A stretch of 26,949 nt of DNA from Acrasis kona (lineage: Eukaryota; Heterolobosea; Eutetramitea; Acrasida; Acrasidae). The notes beneath the pieces were generated by a model. The model saw only the letters and a program-made list of their open reading frames with translations. It did not search any database and was not told the origin of the DNA. The stretch is taken from NCBI GenBank assembly GCA_026419775.2, contig JAOPGA020001092.1, positions 1-26,949 of the forward strand, written 5' to 3'. Below, piece by piece: positions 7,942-18,401 of the stretch; position 1 is the stretch's first letter, and each line of letters starts with the position of its first letter. Both the position numbers and the translations under genes were made by a program.

Positions 7942-10900
7942 TTACGCTTTATCAACATTACTTGGTGATGGATGCATCAAATAAGGACTAGTGGCCTTCC
8001 TGGTCAAGCTATTCGTCATGATGCTCTGCCTATGCTCACGCTTCGCCCTAAAGGCCTTTCCAGACCTCATCGAGTTCTCCAACTCATTCATAATGCTATT
8101 CTTCCTGATGAGCTCAGGCGGTGGCACACCGAGAGTACTTTCCTTTTTAACAACAACAACGGGCGGCTCCACCACCACCGGTTGTTGCTGTTGAACAGTA
8201 GTAACTAACAACTTCAAAGGCACAGCGCTAGGATCAGCAGCAGCCGTAGCACCAGTAGAAGGCGCTGCATTAGAAACAGCGACAGCACTTGTGTCCATAC
8301 CAACTGGTGGTTTCTTGATGATGGAAGCTTTTCTCACCCTCTTGCTAGCTTCTTCCCTTACTCTCTTCAAATCCAATTTCTCTCTCTTGTATTGCTCCAA
8401 AAAGGCATCGACCTTTCCAAAGAATTCCTCTGGTCTACTATTCATCGATTTGTCCTCATCGTATAACACCAACATTTCTTCGATGCCTTTTAAGCACTTC
8501 TCCAGCTTATCCTTCACCTCTTCAATCTCCTTCCTAGTTCTCTCGGAGAACGGCTTCATGACCTGTAAGAATCGATCGGAGGGATCGAGCTTATGTTCTT
8601 CCTTTTCCTTTTCGTATTTTTCAACAAGATTAGATAATTTGTTGGAGTTTTTGTTGAGCTGATCTAACGATTCTTTTACGACAGCCAATGATACTTTTTT
8701 GGCGTTGCTCAGGTTAGTCAACTCGTCGTAAAACAAGTGTTGGGGAGGATCGTTTAGTTCCAATTCTACCAAATAGCGCAACAAGTTGCTCTTGTTGTCG
8801 AATGATTTGGTGTCTCTTAGTTTGGACAGACTATCTAATTTGAAACCATATGTGTCCTTTAACCTTCCTTTTGAGTTTAAAAAGTTACTGAGAGATAACA
8901 CAAATGTTAGGAAATCGAACCAAGACTGTGTTTTGGTCAATTCTACGCTCGCTAGACGTAACGACTCAATGTCGGGCATTAGAGAGGAAATGTCATCTTC
9001 GAACTTTCTCTTGAATGCCCATGCATCTAATCGATCGTTTAGATGATTGATCTTGATGATTTGTAAGAAGAATTTATCGGGCTCCGCGAGTAATTTAATG
9101 TCGCCGGAATAGGAGCTCACGGCGTCGATTTCTTCTTGTGTGGGTGCGATCTGTCTTAACACGTTGAGTTGATTGGTGGTGAGTTTTGCTTCATTCATGG
9201 TGGTGACGACTTCGATAATGACCGGTGGCGTTAAGCGCAGTGATGCTAATTGAATTCCAATGTTGTACGCTCTCTTGGAATCGATGAGACTCACAACGGA
9301 CTCTTCTGCCTCTGGATGAGCATTGGCTGTGTTCAGTTTCAACTTATCATTGGCAACTACTCCGAATAAACTTTCCAACTCCTCAGTGTTGAGTTTGACC
9401 TTGTTTGTATTTTCGGAAATGTTTTTCTTGTAAAAGATTGTTTGGTTGACTTTCGATTTGTTGATGGCATTGAGTTGTACATTCCTTACGTTGACCTTAG
9501 GTGCGTAGGTTGGTAGAGGAGGTAGTTGTGGACCTACTGGCATGCCAGGAGCTGGAGGAGGTCTTCCCATTCCTGGTGGTGGAGGAGGACCGGGAGGCGC
9601 ACCTGGCGGTGGTGGTGGACCAGGAGGTGCACCTGGAGGTGGAGGCGGACCTGGTGGCGGTGGCGGACCAGGAGGTGGAGGAGGGCCAGGCACGCCTTTC
9701 ATACCTGGTGGCGGTGGAGGACCTGGTGGTGGTGGCGGAGGTGGAGGTGTCATTCCAGGTGGAGGCGGAGGACCGGGAGGCGCGCCTGGCGGTGGTGGTG
9801 GAGGAGGCGGTGTAAATATTGATCCTGGTATAGGAGGTGGTGGGGGTGGATTTAAATGATTTGATGGAGGTGAAGACGCGCTTTGTTTCGCTTGATCATT
9901 AACGGTGTCCTTCAAATCCTTCATTGATTTCTTTACTTCATTGAGCGAAGGCACAATTGACTTGAGAAGAGTGAATTTAGAATCTTGAAGCTCTTGACCA
10001 GATCCATCACTACCACTCAAAAACTGATTAATCAATTTTGATTCATTTTCCAATACATTTAAATAATCTTTGTTCTCGGGTTGTTCTCGGGTGTCTGTTT
10101 GTTTTTGTAATTGCTTGGAGTTATTGATCATGTTTATGATTGGATCAATTAAACATTTCAACAATTCAAAGTCATCCATCTTCGAATTAGAATCAAGATT
10201 CTGATTTGTTGCGATTAGGGAAACAATCTTTGAAGACTCGCTCTTCACTTTGTTTTCCATATTGGTCAACGAATTTTGTTGTGTTTTCAAATTTGTTCTC
10301 AACTTCTCCAATACATCAGTTGGATCCTTTAAAGCACCATTATCTGCATTTTCGATGGCACAAGTGACAATGTTTAGTAAACATTTCCAATTGCCATTCA
10401 AATGTTCAGGATCACAATTAGAAACCACAACAAAATCATTTAAAATCTTTAACAACATTTCAATGTTGCTTTGTTCCAGTTTACTTTGTAAATAATCGGC
10501 GATGGAGGCAGAGTCTGTTGGACTGTATGCTAATCCATCGAAATCTAAAATGTTGAGTTCATTTTCGAATTCCACAATTTGGGTTTCTAATTCTGGAGTA
10601 GGCGTCACTTCTTGTCTAATTCTCTTCAAGAATCCCAACTCCAGGAATTCGTGTTGCACTTGTTGTCGTAATTTGTGGTCAGTCAACGACGTCAATATGG
10701 AATTGGCCAACAGTAAAATGTTGACCTGTAAATTGTGATCTTGTGTTTGGAAGAACTTTTCATACAAGACTTCAAATCTTCTTTGTTGCCTCTTGACCAA
10801 TCTGTAATGTGTGAAAGCATTAATTGTTAATGCGAGACCATCGTCATTATCAAAACTGATTCCGGCAAGTACCGTGCAAACCAGTCCAAAGTTTCTCTCG

Positions 10901-11576
10901 TTTGCGACATCCATGCTCAACACCATTGTTCGGATTGCATCAGGTTGACTGATGAGACAGTGACTTCCAAAAGTCAAGAGTTCCTTGTAGCAACTAAATA
11001 CATCACCATATATTTCTTGTAATTCTGGATGCTGGAATAGTGATGCATTCAACGAATTCAAATAAAGAATTCCATCCTTTTTGATAAATTCTTTGATCCA
11101 AGAATCAAGTTTAGTGCGCAAGTGAACGGTGAGGGCTTGTAGCTCTACGGAGCTCTTTTTTATCCATTTTGGATTCGTTAGTTCGAATTCTTGTTTCAGG
11201 AAATTAATATAGTGGTCAACCGTGCCCTCGCTTTTCGCAAACATGTCTTGTGTTTTTTTAAACTCTGTAACAAACCGCCATTTTTCTTCCTTCGTGCGCA
11301 CCTTATCCATCACAGCTGTCAAAGTAGGACCTTTAAAATTCATCATCTCGAGCGTTTCTCTAAACTGTACATCGAGCTCACTTTCATCCGTTGGTACTTC
11401 GACAGATGATGGAGCTGATACATGAGGATCAGGAGAAGTTGGAGGTGATTTGCTCTTTCTTTCAATGTTGAACGTGATGTAATAAAAAGTTCTTACTTTA
11501 AAAAGCTAAGGTTAAATATACTATAAGGTTTTTTGGATTTGTCTTTCCTAGGACTTTCCTCAGGACTGTCACTCAT
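7942..11576 (-). CDS. Diaphanous-related formin (GBD/FH3-FH1-FH2-DAD)
   Basis: An actin-nucleating formin of about 1198 aa. Formins build unbranched actin filaments under Rho-GTPase control. Exon 1 is 11576-11497 and exon 2 is 11458-7942, with a 38-nt intron whose phase joins 'FLKKSKSPP'. Residues about 55-430 form the GTPase-binding/FH3 region (starting 'LDVQFRETLEMMNF'). A coiled-coil-like linker follows. The FH1 region (about 555-670) consists of Pro runs separated by Gly (profilin-actin recruitment). FH2 spans about 680-1060 and includes the signature 'GFKLDSLSKLRDTKS'. A C-terminal autoregulatory DAD is seen in 'MNELENSMRSGKAFRAKR'. GBD plus DAD implies autoinhibition released by a Rho-type GTPase. 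An in-frame Met at 11346 would give a shorter protein lacking the GBD start, so the upstream exon is preferred. The stop lies 109 bp from the divergent-side start of SPAG6. Confidence 0.93.
9540..9860 (-). repeat. Low-complexity FH1 tract (Pro-Gly coding, G-rich on + strand)
   Basis: About 320 bp of imperfect triplet and 15-30 bp repeats encoding runs of five to eight prolines spaced by Gly/Ala. The + strand, which is the template strand for this gene, is almost purely G with interspersed T/A/C, creating many runs of three or more G. Copy number is likely to vary between strains. Spurious Gly-rich and Trp/Arg-rich ORFs on the + strand here are shadows. Confidence 0.85.
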
Positions 11577-11709
11577 TGCAGCTCGAAGAAATTTTTATGC
11601 GACAAAATTGTAAGGTTTACCTTTACGATCGCATTCACCAAAATTAGGCGAGAACAACCAACAACAGTACACAACATGACACAAATAATAAATCTACATT
11701 TTAATTCAT

Positions 11710-14415
11710 TTACATTTTCAGATACTGCTGAAACACTGGTTTATCCGACCAATCCCTACACGCCACTTCATATACCTCCTGGAACATGTTCGGATACATT
11801 CTGTCAAAGTAACCAAATATACCAGATGGCAAGGGTTTCATCAATTCCTGTACTTGTTGATTGTATTCCCGATAATGACTTCTTATATTTCGTATACACC
11901 TCAGTAGATCCCAAACATGCGAATAGTCATATTTTCTATATTGTAAACAATTGTCAACCACGGCTGGATCCAAATTCACATCCCATGACAACATGTCATC
12001 CTTCACAATCTGAGGAAGGCTGCCTCCTATTTTCCTGCTGAAAATGTAACGTCTTCTTGATTGAAGGTAATGATAAACTTGAGATAAATTCTTTTCTTTT
12101 CCTAATTGATCACTAACATCGCCCAAAAAACTCAATTTGTATTCGTCGCTCCAGAACAGCGGATGGATCGCGACTTGACTGGCTGTGGGCCTCTTGTCTG
12201 GTTTTGGATTCAACATGCTCTCGATTAATCTCCTGACACATAGTGAGATGTTGGGATCGTCAAGCTTATATTTGTTCTTTATAATGTTGGCCTCTCTTGA
12301 GAAGGGTTCCCCGAAGGGATGCTTGCCGCCCGTAAGAATGTGATAAATGATGCATCCCAAACTAAACATGTCTATCGCTCTTGTCAATCTTTCTTGTTGT
12401 CCTGGCGGTTGAGGGTGATTTTTACGTAATGATAAACTTTCTGGTGCTTGCCAACCTAATGTTCCTGCGCTCTGGTCCGTGTGAAAACTGCTTTGTTCGT
12501 GTTCAAGTCTCTTTCCTAAACCCATGTCGCTTAACTTTACATCTCCTTGCGCGCTCACCAAAATGTTAATTGGTTTCAGGTCCCTGTGAACAATTCCAAT
12601 GGAATGAATGTGTTTGACGGCGTCCACTAATTGTTGCAAAGACTTGATCTTTTCTTCGTGTGTGAAATTAATGTAGACCTGTTCTAGGTTGTTGGGACAG
12701 TATTCAAGTGCCAAATAAACAAACTGGTTGTCTTCTTCTTTTGTAAAGTATCGGACGACGTTAGGATGTTGGTCCGATTCTATTAATAGACTAATCTCCT
12801 TTTCAGCAAAAGTATAAAATTCACGAAGCATGCGTTTGACTGCAATGGTTCGACCATCCAATAGACCCAAATAGACCACCGTTCCGTTACTTCCACGTCC
12901 CAATACTTTTGTTTTTGATATTTTCAACTTGCCGACACGATCGTATCCATCATCAATGACTGGTTCTTGAATGATTTCTGTTGGAGATGGAGCGTTTCCG
13001 TGCGACGAAGAAGAAGGTGGCGTCGTGCTAATCGAATACGAAGATGACGAACGAGACATGGTTTCTGGTGAAATGGTCGGTGAAATGGGTCTTCTGGTTC
13101 TGAATAAAAATGCGGTTGCGAATATGGTGGCGCAAACTAATGTAATTCCATAGATCCATATTAGGTTGTAATTTTCGCGAGGTGGTGGAACCGGTTGTCT
13201 CTCCTTGAATTTCGATATGAAACTTTTTCTCTTTTCTGGTTTTTCTTCCTCTAGTTCATCATCTTCATCATCATCGTCATCATTTTTTTCGTCAGCTTGA
13301 TGATCCATGGGATGGAAACCTTCGACGCCTCTTGAATAAACCATCAAAGCATTGGCGGGAACCAAAGCCTCTCTTTTCGGGGGCCGCACTTCAGGTACGG
13401 TAATTCTAGGAGGTAATGAAGTTCCACCAGGGAGGGTTTGTGTGTTTGATTCTAATATGGAACGTGGATCTCTTAATTCTTGAGCATAAAGTGAATCTTG
13501 TGGTGTCCTGCGGATGATGATTCCTTGTTTGGTTTCCGATCCGCTTGCATCCATGATGGCCGGTAGAGGAATTTTTTTATGTTGCACTCCGATGCATTGA
13601 TAGATGCTGACTGGTTGTGAGGGGAATTGAATGGTTTTTGGGTGTGGATCGTCGGGCCTGTCCATCAAGTAGAGCACTCCATCGCTTGTGGTGATGATTG
13701 TTGGCATTTGTGAATCGACATCGGTTAGTTCGCCAGGATGGACGTCAGAGTAGGTAACGTTCCATTTTAAATTACCGGACCCATCAACTGCTTGAACAGC
13801 ATAGTCTACACGAACAATCCTTGCGAGTTGATCTCCAAATACCGAACATGAATCATTGTCTGGTGTTTCGCTTGTTATTGGTTTGTCTGTATCGTATTTA
13901 CAAACAACTTCTCCGGTTGTTCTATCAACGTGTAGAATGCGCGTGTGTTTGCTTGATACGTATAATGTTCTGTCGTCAGTGTAAAAGGGGCACTGTGCAA
14001 CTAAATCCCTCATGGAGAATGGAAATCTCTTCATGCCCTCATCGTGTCCTGTCCAGATGTATAGATTACCCGTGAGTGAAGGCACCATTAGTGAAATGTC
14101 TTCATCAAAGTCATCAATAGTTTCTAGAGGTGCTTTATCTTTTCTCCATGAGGTCGCGACTGTGCCTCTTTCCGTGTCGACGGACCACTTTATTTTTGCA
14201 TTTTTCACATCCACAAGGTGCACGTTGCCATCCATAGTATTCACTAATATATCGCTGTTTCATTATTTATCAATACTTTAGCAGTTATTTACGTACTTGT
14301 ATAAATGCGACACAGTTGCCAGGGTATTAGTATCTACATTATTATCACAAAATAACTGTATAAACAATATTGCAAACACCGATATAAATGTGAAAACGTG
14401 TCGCTTTATGATCAT
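11710..14415 (-). CDS. IRE1: IRE1 kinase/endoribonuclease, unfolded-protein-response sensor
   Basis: An ER transmembrane sensor of about 887 aa that detects unfolded protein and splices its target mRNA through its RNase domain. Exon 1 is 14415-14297 and exon 2 is 14254-11710, with a 42-nt intron; the junction reads 'SHLYN/DILVNTMDG'. Residues 1-24 ('MIIKRHVFTFISVFAILF') form a signal peptide. Residues 40-400 are the luminal beta-propeller-like stress-sensing domain. A very acidic segment (about 364-377, D/E only) precedes a single membrane helix at about 404-424. The kinase spans about 482-741, with the Gly loop 'LGRGSNGTV', Lys in 'IAVKRM', 'HRDLKPIN' at 596-603 and a DMG variant of the DFG motif at 616-618. 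The KEN RNase (745-887) keeps 'RNIRSHYRE', with His 833 and Asn 829 where the catalytic residues are expected. An alternative upstream Met at 14478 would bury the signal peptide, so 14415 is chosen. Confidence 0.95.
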
Positions 14416-14632
14416 AGCTTTTTCACTAGCAGGTGACACGTGTAAGTTGAGTAGGGAATAGTTCAAAATATGAAACAAATGTTACAAACGGAAATAGTCG
14501 TTCAATCAACTTGATTAAAAATATTGTAATAGCAGTCCATGTCAGACGAGCACTCTCTAGGGCGCGAGGATGGTTCGTCACAACTTTATTGTGTTCTAAT
14601 AAATAGAAATTATTTCTGGCAGTGTAATTGCA

Positions 14633-16052
14633 ATGCCCTATAATATAGAAGTGGGACTTGGGATAAATTCAAACACAAAGTATTCAGATTTTAAGTGAAT
14701 GGTTGATAATTGCTAGATACTGCAATAATATAAATGGCGAGGTTATCTTCACAGAAAATGGAAGGAAGCTGATTGATGAGTATTTTTGTACATTTCCTGA
14801 AATTTTTACCACGATCAAAAACCAAACAATGTTTGTTATTTTTGCACCATTTCGTAACTTTGAATAGGTGTGCAGAATCATTTGATGCTCAACAAATTCA
14901 AGAAGAAGTAATCAAATCGGCAAATCACTTTAGGAATACAAAAGTTGAAACAGTCAAACCAAAATTAAACCCAAAAAGCTCCGTCTACATTCCCCCGTCT
15001 CAAAGAGCTTCAACATTCGTCCGTCCATTGTCGCCGAACATTGCTCCTTATTATCCTCCATACATGTACCATGAACAATACCCACAAGCGTACTACACTC
15101 AGCCTGTATATTATCCATCCATGTACATGGATCAATCCTCAATCACCACAGAAAATGAAACCGCAGAGGGACAGCAACCAAAAAGGAAAAAAAAGAAAAA
15201 AAAGAAAAAGAGTGTTTCGAAAGATGCTCAACCCGAACCTGGTCCGTACCTAAAAGCACTTTTAAGCAAACAAGATCAGAATGTTCCTGAAAGCGATCCG
15301 GATCCCACATCAACAGAACCAGCACCTCCCAAAAGTAATCTGGTGAAATTAAAAAAAAGAAGACCTGTGAGGAAACATAAAACCCGCCTAATAAAGGGTA
15401 AGAATAGGGTTGCCCCAAAGAAAAAGCGCTTGTCAAAGCTGAAGCAAATTATTGTGGGTGAGAGGTTAAAAAATGTAAAAGAAAAGGAATGGTTGACTGA
15501 TGACGAAACTGAACCCATCCCCAAACAAGACCCAACAGCAATCAGAGAGTTCGTTTACTTTTATTTACTTTATTAACAATTTTAAGATATGTTGACCAAC
15601 CTCTGGATGCTCAGCTTGACTCCACTGTTCAACAACTCCTCTCAAAGCTGGTCAAGTGCCAACAAAAGTTGAAGCAAAAAGAACCATTAAAGGTATTCAA
15701 ACCAATTACACAACCATGCATTAAAAATGAATAGTACAAAACAAAACAAAGACTTGTAATGGGACTTCGACAGGTTCTGAAGGGACTAAAATCTGGCAGA
15801 ATACACTACATTGTAATGGCACCCAACATAGAGAAGATTGAAAGTAAAGACGGTTTAGATGACATGATCCAAAGCATCATCAAGATTGCATCAGAGAAGA
15901 ACGTACCAGTTGTTTACGCCCTGAGTAAGAGGAAGATTGGCAAAGCACTCGGAAAACAAATAAAGGTTAGTGTTGTTGGCATCTACAATGCAGATGGTGC
16001 TTTCGATGAATTAAAAACGGCCCTCAACTTGGTACGAAAGATTAAAAATTGA
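14633..16052 (+). CDS. SECISBP2: SECIS-binding protein 2 homologue (L7Ae RNA-binding domain)
   Basis: Homologue of SBP2/SECISBP2, which binds the SECIS element in selenoprotein mRNAs and recruits the selenocysteine elongation factor to recode UGA. I infer five exons: 14633-14679, 14717-14830, 14868-15548, 15587-15692 and 15735-16052. The introns are 37, 37, 38 and 42 nt and all phases agree, giving 421 aa. The third junction yields 'IREYVDQPLD' and the fourth 'LKYKTKQRLVMGLRQVLKGL', both matching the conserved SBP2 core that precedes and starts the L7Ae domain (residues about 317-421, including 'GLDDM' and 'VSVVGIYNADGA'). Upstream are a Tyr/Pro-rich stretch and Lys-rich runs (about residues 175-190 and 240-275) where SECIS-interaction and nuclear-localisation segments lie in the family. 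The first two exons are supported only by open frame and splice phase. The third intron uses the unusual donor GTTCGT. The gene ends 24 bp from the convergent PheRS gene. Confidence 0.88.
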
Positions 16053-16076
16053 CTTTTATTAGCGATCGTCTTATAT

Positions 16077-17280
16077 TCATCTCAACTCCACCATCAACTC
16101 TTTGGCTACTCTTTCTCGGACAACCCATTGTAACTGGTCAACTTCCTCATTGCTCAAACTCCTGTCCATACTTCTATAATTAATTCTAAAGCATTTGCTG
16201 ACCCGTTGAGTTTTTGGATGTTTGAACTCATCAACGATCTTCACAGTCTCTACCAAATCACCGGCAACATCTCTTACGAGTTCATAAAAACTATTGTCGT
16301 TGTACTCACTCGGAGTCCAGAACGAAATGTCTTTATAACATGCAGGATATTTACTATATGATTTAAATTTTGTAAACTCTCCATTTTTGAATTGAGACAG
16401 AAACCTATTGTCTTGACTCCAGAACAAACGAATGTCTGGAATTTCGAATACCTTCATGGCCAAACGCTCTAGACCAATACCAAACGCATAGCCCACGTAT
16501 TCGCTCGTATCGTAACCAGTGTTTTTTAATATTTCGGAGCGAATCACTCCGCACCCCAATACTTCCATCCAATGGTCATTAAAGTAAACTTCCAGTTCAA
16601 ATGATGGATCTGTGAACGGAAAATATTCAACGTTCCATCTGATTTGGGAATCTGCACCAAAGATGGCCCTTACAACACCTTCCAAGTCCTTCTTCAGTTC
16701 CAGTTCCACATGCTTTTCTAACGTCTCTGTTCCACTATCCTTTTGATCGCCCTGCTTAAATACTTTCACTCCGTCCATTTGATGGAAAACTGGATAGTGA
16801 GTAGCATCAATTTCATCCCTTCGGTATACATCCCCTGTGACGAGAAATGCTTTATGCCCATCCTTGATTAAATGTACCTGATGTGCTGTGGTGTGGGTCC
16901 TTAGAACCGTGTTCTCATCATAATAATAAGTATCAGAGGGACCTCTGCTCACGTGATCCAACGGTATCAATAGATCGTCAAAATTCTGTTTAGTGGAGAC
17001 TTTTGGGTGGAAGCTGTCGAACACCTAGATGATGTTAGCTGTTTAATTGTGCTGATCATACCTTAAAATCTGGTTGTGATTTTAAAAAATGTTGCTCAAC
17101 AAGTGTTTTGATGATGTTGATGGGATGATTCGGTTTTAAGAAAATGTTCCTCCCAATCTTTTCGTTGATTTTTGGTGTTATGTTATCATATTTAACAGAG
17201 TAATTTCTCCAACTAAAGCCCAATAGTGGACGTGTTAATCCATTGTGTACTCTATTAATCTTTGTGAAATAGTTTTGCAT
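16077..17280 (-). CDS. FARS2: Mitochondrial phenylalanyl-tRNA synthetase (monomeric)
   Basis: A class II aminoacyl-tRNA synthetase that charges mitochondrial tRNA-Phe, about 388 aa, typical for the monomeric mitochondrial form. Exons are 17280-17062 and 17024-16077, with a 37-nt GT-AG intron; the junction reads 'PDFK/VFDSFHPKVS', exactly as in the family. The first 30 residues are basic and hydroxylated with few acidic residues ('MQNYFTKINRVHNGLTRPLL'), consistent with a mitochondrial targeting peptide. Catalytic-domain landmarks are 'HTTAHQ' (117-122), motif 2 'GDVYRRDEID' (137-146), 'FPFTDPSFE' (208-216) and motif 3 'FGIGLERLAM' (254-263). Residues 295-388 form the ferredoxin-fold anticodon-binding domain ('SKYPACYKDISFW' onward). 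The start codon lies only 41 bp from that of the divergent EF-hand gene. Confidence 0.95.
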
Positions 17281-17321
17281 TTTTTCAATTACAAAATACT
17301 ACTATTCTGTTTGAGCACAGT
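17281..17321. promoter_or_regulatory. 41-bp bidirectional intergenic promoter
   Basis: All sequence between the divergent start codons of the mitochondrial PheRS (-) and CIB-like (+) genes. It is AT-rich and has no clear TATA element. Both transcripts must either start here with minimal leaders or start inside the neighbouring coding region. Confidence 0.6.
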
Positions 17322-18145
17322 ATGGCTGGAGAAAAAGAACAAACCGATGTTCTAATAAATATAGAAGATGGCGATGATGTTGATCTAAATCAAGAGGAGA
17401 AAGCAGATGTCGAAGTCCCATTGGCCGAAGAGGAGGTTGTAGAAAAGAGGGGTTGGTTTAGTTCGTTATTCAAAAAAAGTGAGGCTAAAGTCCAGCCGAT
17501 TGAAGTTCTTTCATTTGTACTTTTAGAGGAACTAAAAATGAAGTCAATGTGTAAGGATCATGTACTCCAATCATTCATAACTTTATGTTAGTTTTAGAGA
17601 ATGAAATCAAGCAACTATATTCTAGATTCTCTAGAATGCCTAGGATAGAAACAGAAGATAAAGTCATAAAAATATCTGAGAAAAGCATGTTCGACATTCC
17701 AGAATTCAAACACAACCCATTGAAAAAAAGAATTTCGAAGGTGCTAAAGATACCAAAGTATCTCACATTTGACGAAATGCTTATATATCTTCAAGTGTTC
17801 AGCATGAACTATCCCAAGGAGGAAAAGGTCAAGTGTAAGTCAAGCACAGCTCTCTAGCTAAACATCGTAGTTGCATTTGATTTATTTGATTATGATGGTG
17901 ACAGCTTGATAGGCAGAGATGATGTAAAATCTTTCCTCAAGGAGGTTCTGGAAATACCTCTCAAAGAGAACGAGCTCACCATGGAGGAAATTGACGTTGT
18001 TGCGGATAACATGTTTAAGGAAATTAGTGATACCGTGGTATATAGCTACTTTACATTCGATGAGTTTAGAAAACTTGTCATGTTTGAGGATGGAATCTTC
18101 CAAAAATTCACCATAGATTTAGATACTCTAGGATTTAGATTATAG
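17322..18145 (+). CDS. CIB/calcineurin B-like EF-hand protein
   Basis: A Ca2+-binding regulatory protein of about 249 aa. The inferred exons are 17322-17561, 17600-17834 and 17871-18145 (introns 38 and 36 nt). The last junction gives 'EKVKFAFDLFDYDGD', the classic signature of the calcineurin B/CIB superfamily, with strong donor GTAAGT. An acidic N-terminal extension of about 55 residues precedes 'RGWFSSLFKKSE'. The core then follows CIB proteins: 'EIKQLYSRF', 'FDIPEFKHNPLKKRI', 'LTFDEMLIYLQVFS', then EF-hand 3 with loop 165-176 (D-Y-D-G-D...D, last position Asp as in CIB1), then a fourth EF region that has lost its Ca2+ ligands ('FTFDEFRKLV' remains). So one canonical Ca2+ site is visible. 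CIB proteins act as adaptors for integrins, kinases and ciliary or mechanosensory channels; the partner here is unknown. The first intron boundary is less certain than the second. Confidence 0.8.
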
Positions 18146-18178
18146 GCTTCTCACTGTGTCTGTTGTATTATATTGTTT

Positions 18179-18184
18179 AATAAA
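18179..18184 (+). terminator. Putative polyadenylation signal AATAAA
   Basis: AATAAA about 34 bp after the stop of the CIB-like gene, in an AT-rich context. Positional inference. Confidence 0.5.
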
Positions 18185-18313
18185 ATATTAAATCACTCGT
18201 AATCCTCATCGGTACAGTAGTTGTGCGCGCTTTTTTCCGAGTTATTGGTGATTCTAAATTAATTTTAAGGCCAATCTTAAACGAGTTAAAGATTTTATTT
18301 ATGGAATCCCAAT

Positions 18314-18339
18314 TATAAATAGTTTCCAACTATAAATAA
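18314..18339 (+). promoter_or_regulatory. Twin TATA boxes before the small heat-shock-like gene
   Basis: Two near-identical elements, TATAAATAG at 18314-18322 and TATAAATAA at 18331-18339, lie 88 and 71 bp upstream of the ATG at 18402. Such a doubled TATA would suit a strongly inducible gene. I see no clean array of heat-shock elements (alternating GAA/TTC) nearby. Confidence 0.5.
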
Positions 18340-18401
18340 TGGCCAATGCGTAACTACATTCCTCACAATAATAATCAAAAACAACAACAACACAACAGAA
18401 G

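Noticed and set aside
7972-8662. CRISPR-like or tandem repeat array in the formin C-terminal region
   Set aside because: The apparent repetition is simple codon-level low complexity (Gln/Val/Pro), without spacer structure.
9501-9859. Three + strand ORFs of about 100 aa (Gly-rich, Val/Glu-rich, Trp/Arg-rich)
   Set aside because: They are antisense readings of the formin FH1 repeat; the minus strand encodes a coherent formin.
11676-12041. 121-aa + strand ORF over the 3' end of IRE1
   Set aside because: Antisense to the conserved KEN RNase domain; no recognisable features of its own.
14521-14600. GC-richer patch in the IRE1/SECISBP2 intergenic region considered as a tRNA
   Set aside because: I could not fold a cloverleaf and no T-loop GTTCRA box is present in the right place.
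17512-17531. Possible 10-nt intron in the CIB-like gene (GTACTTTTAG)
   Set aside because: Far below the size of every other intron; the frame is open through it.
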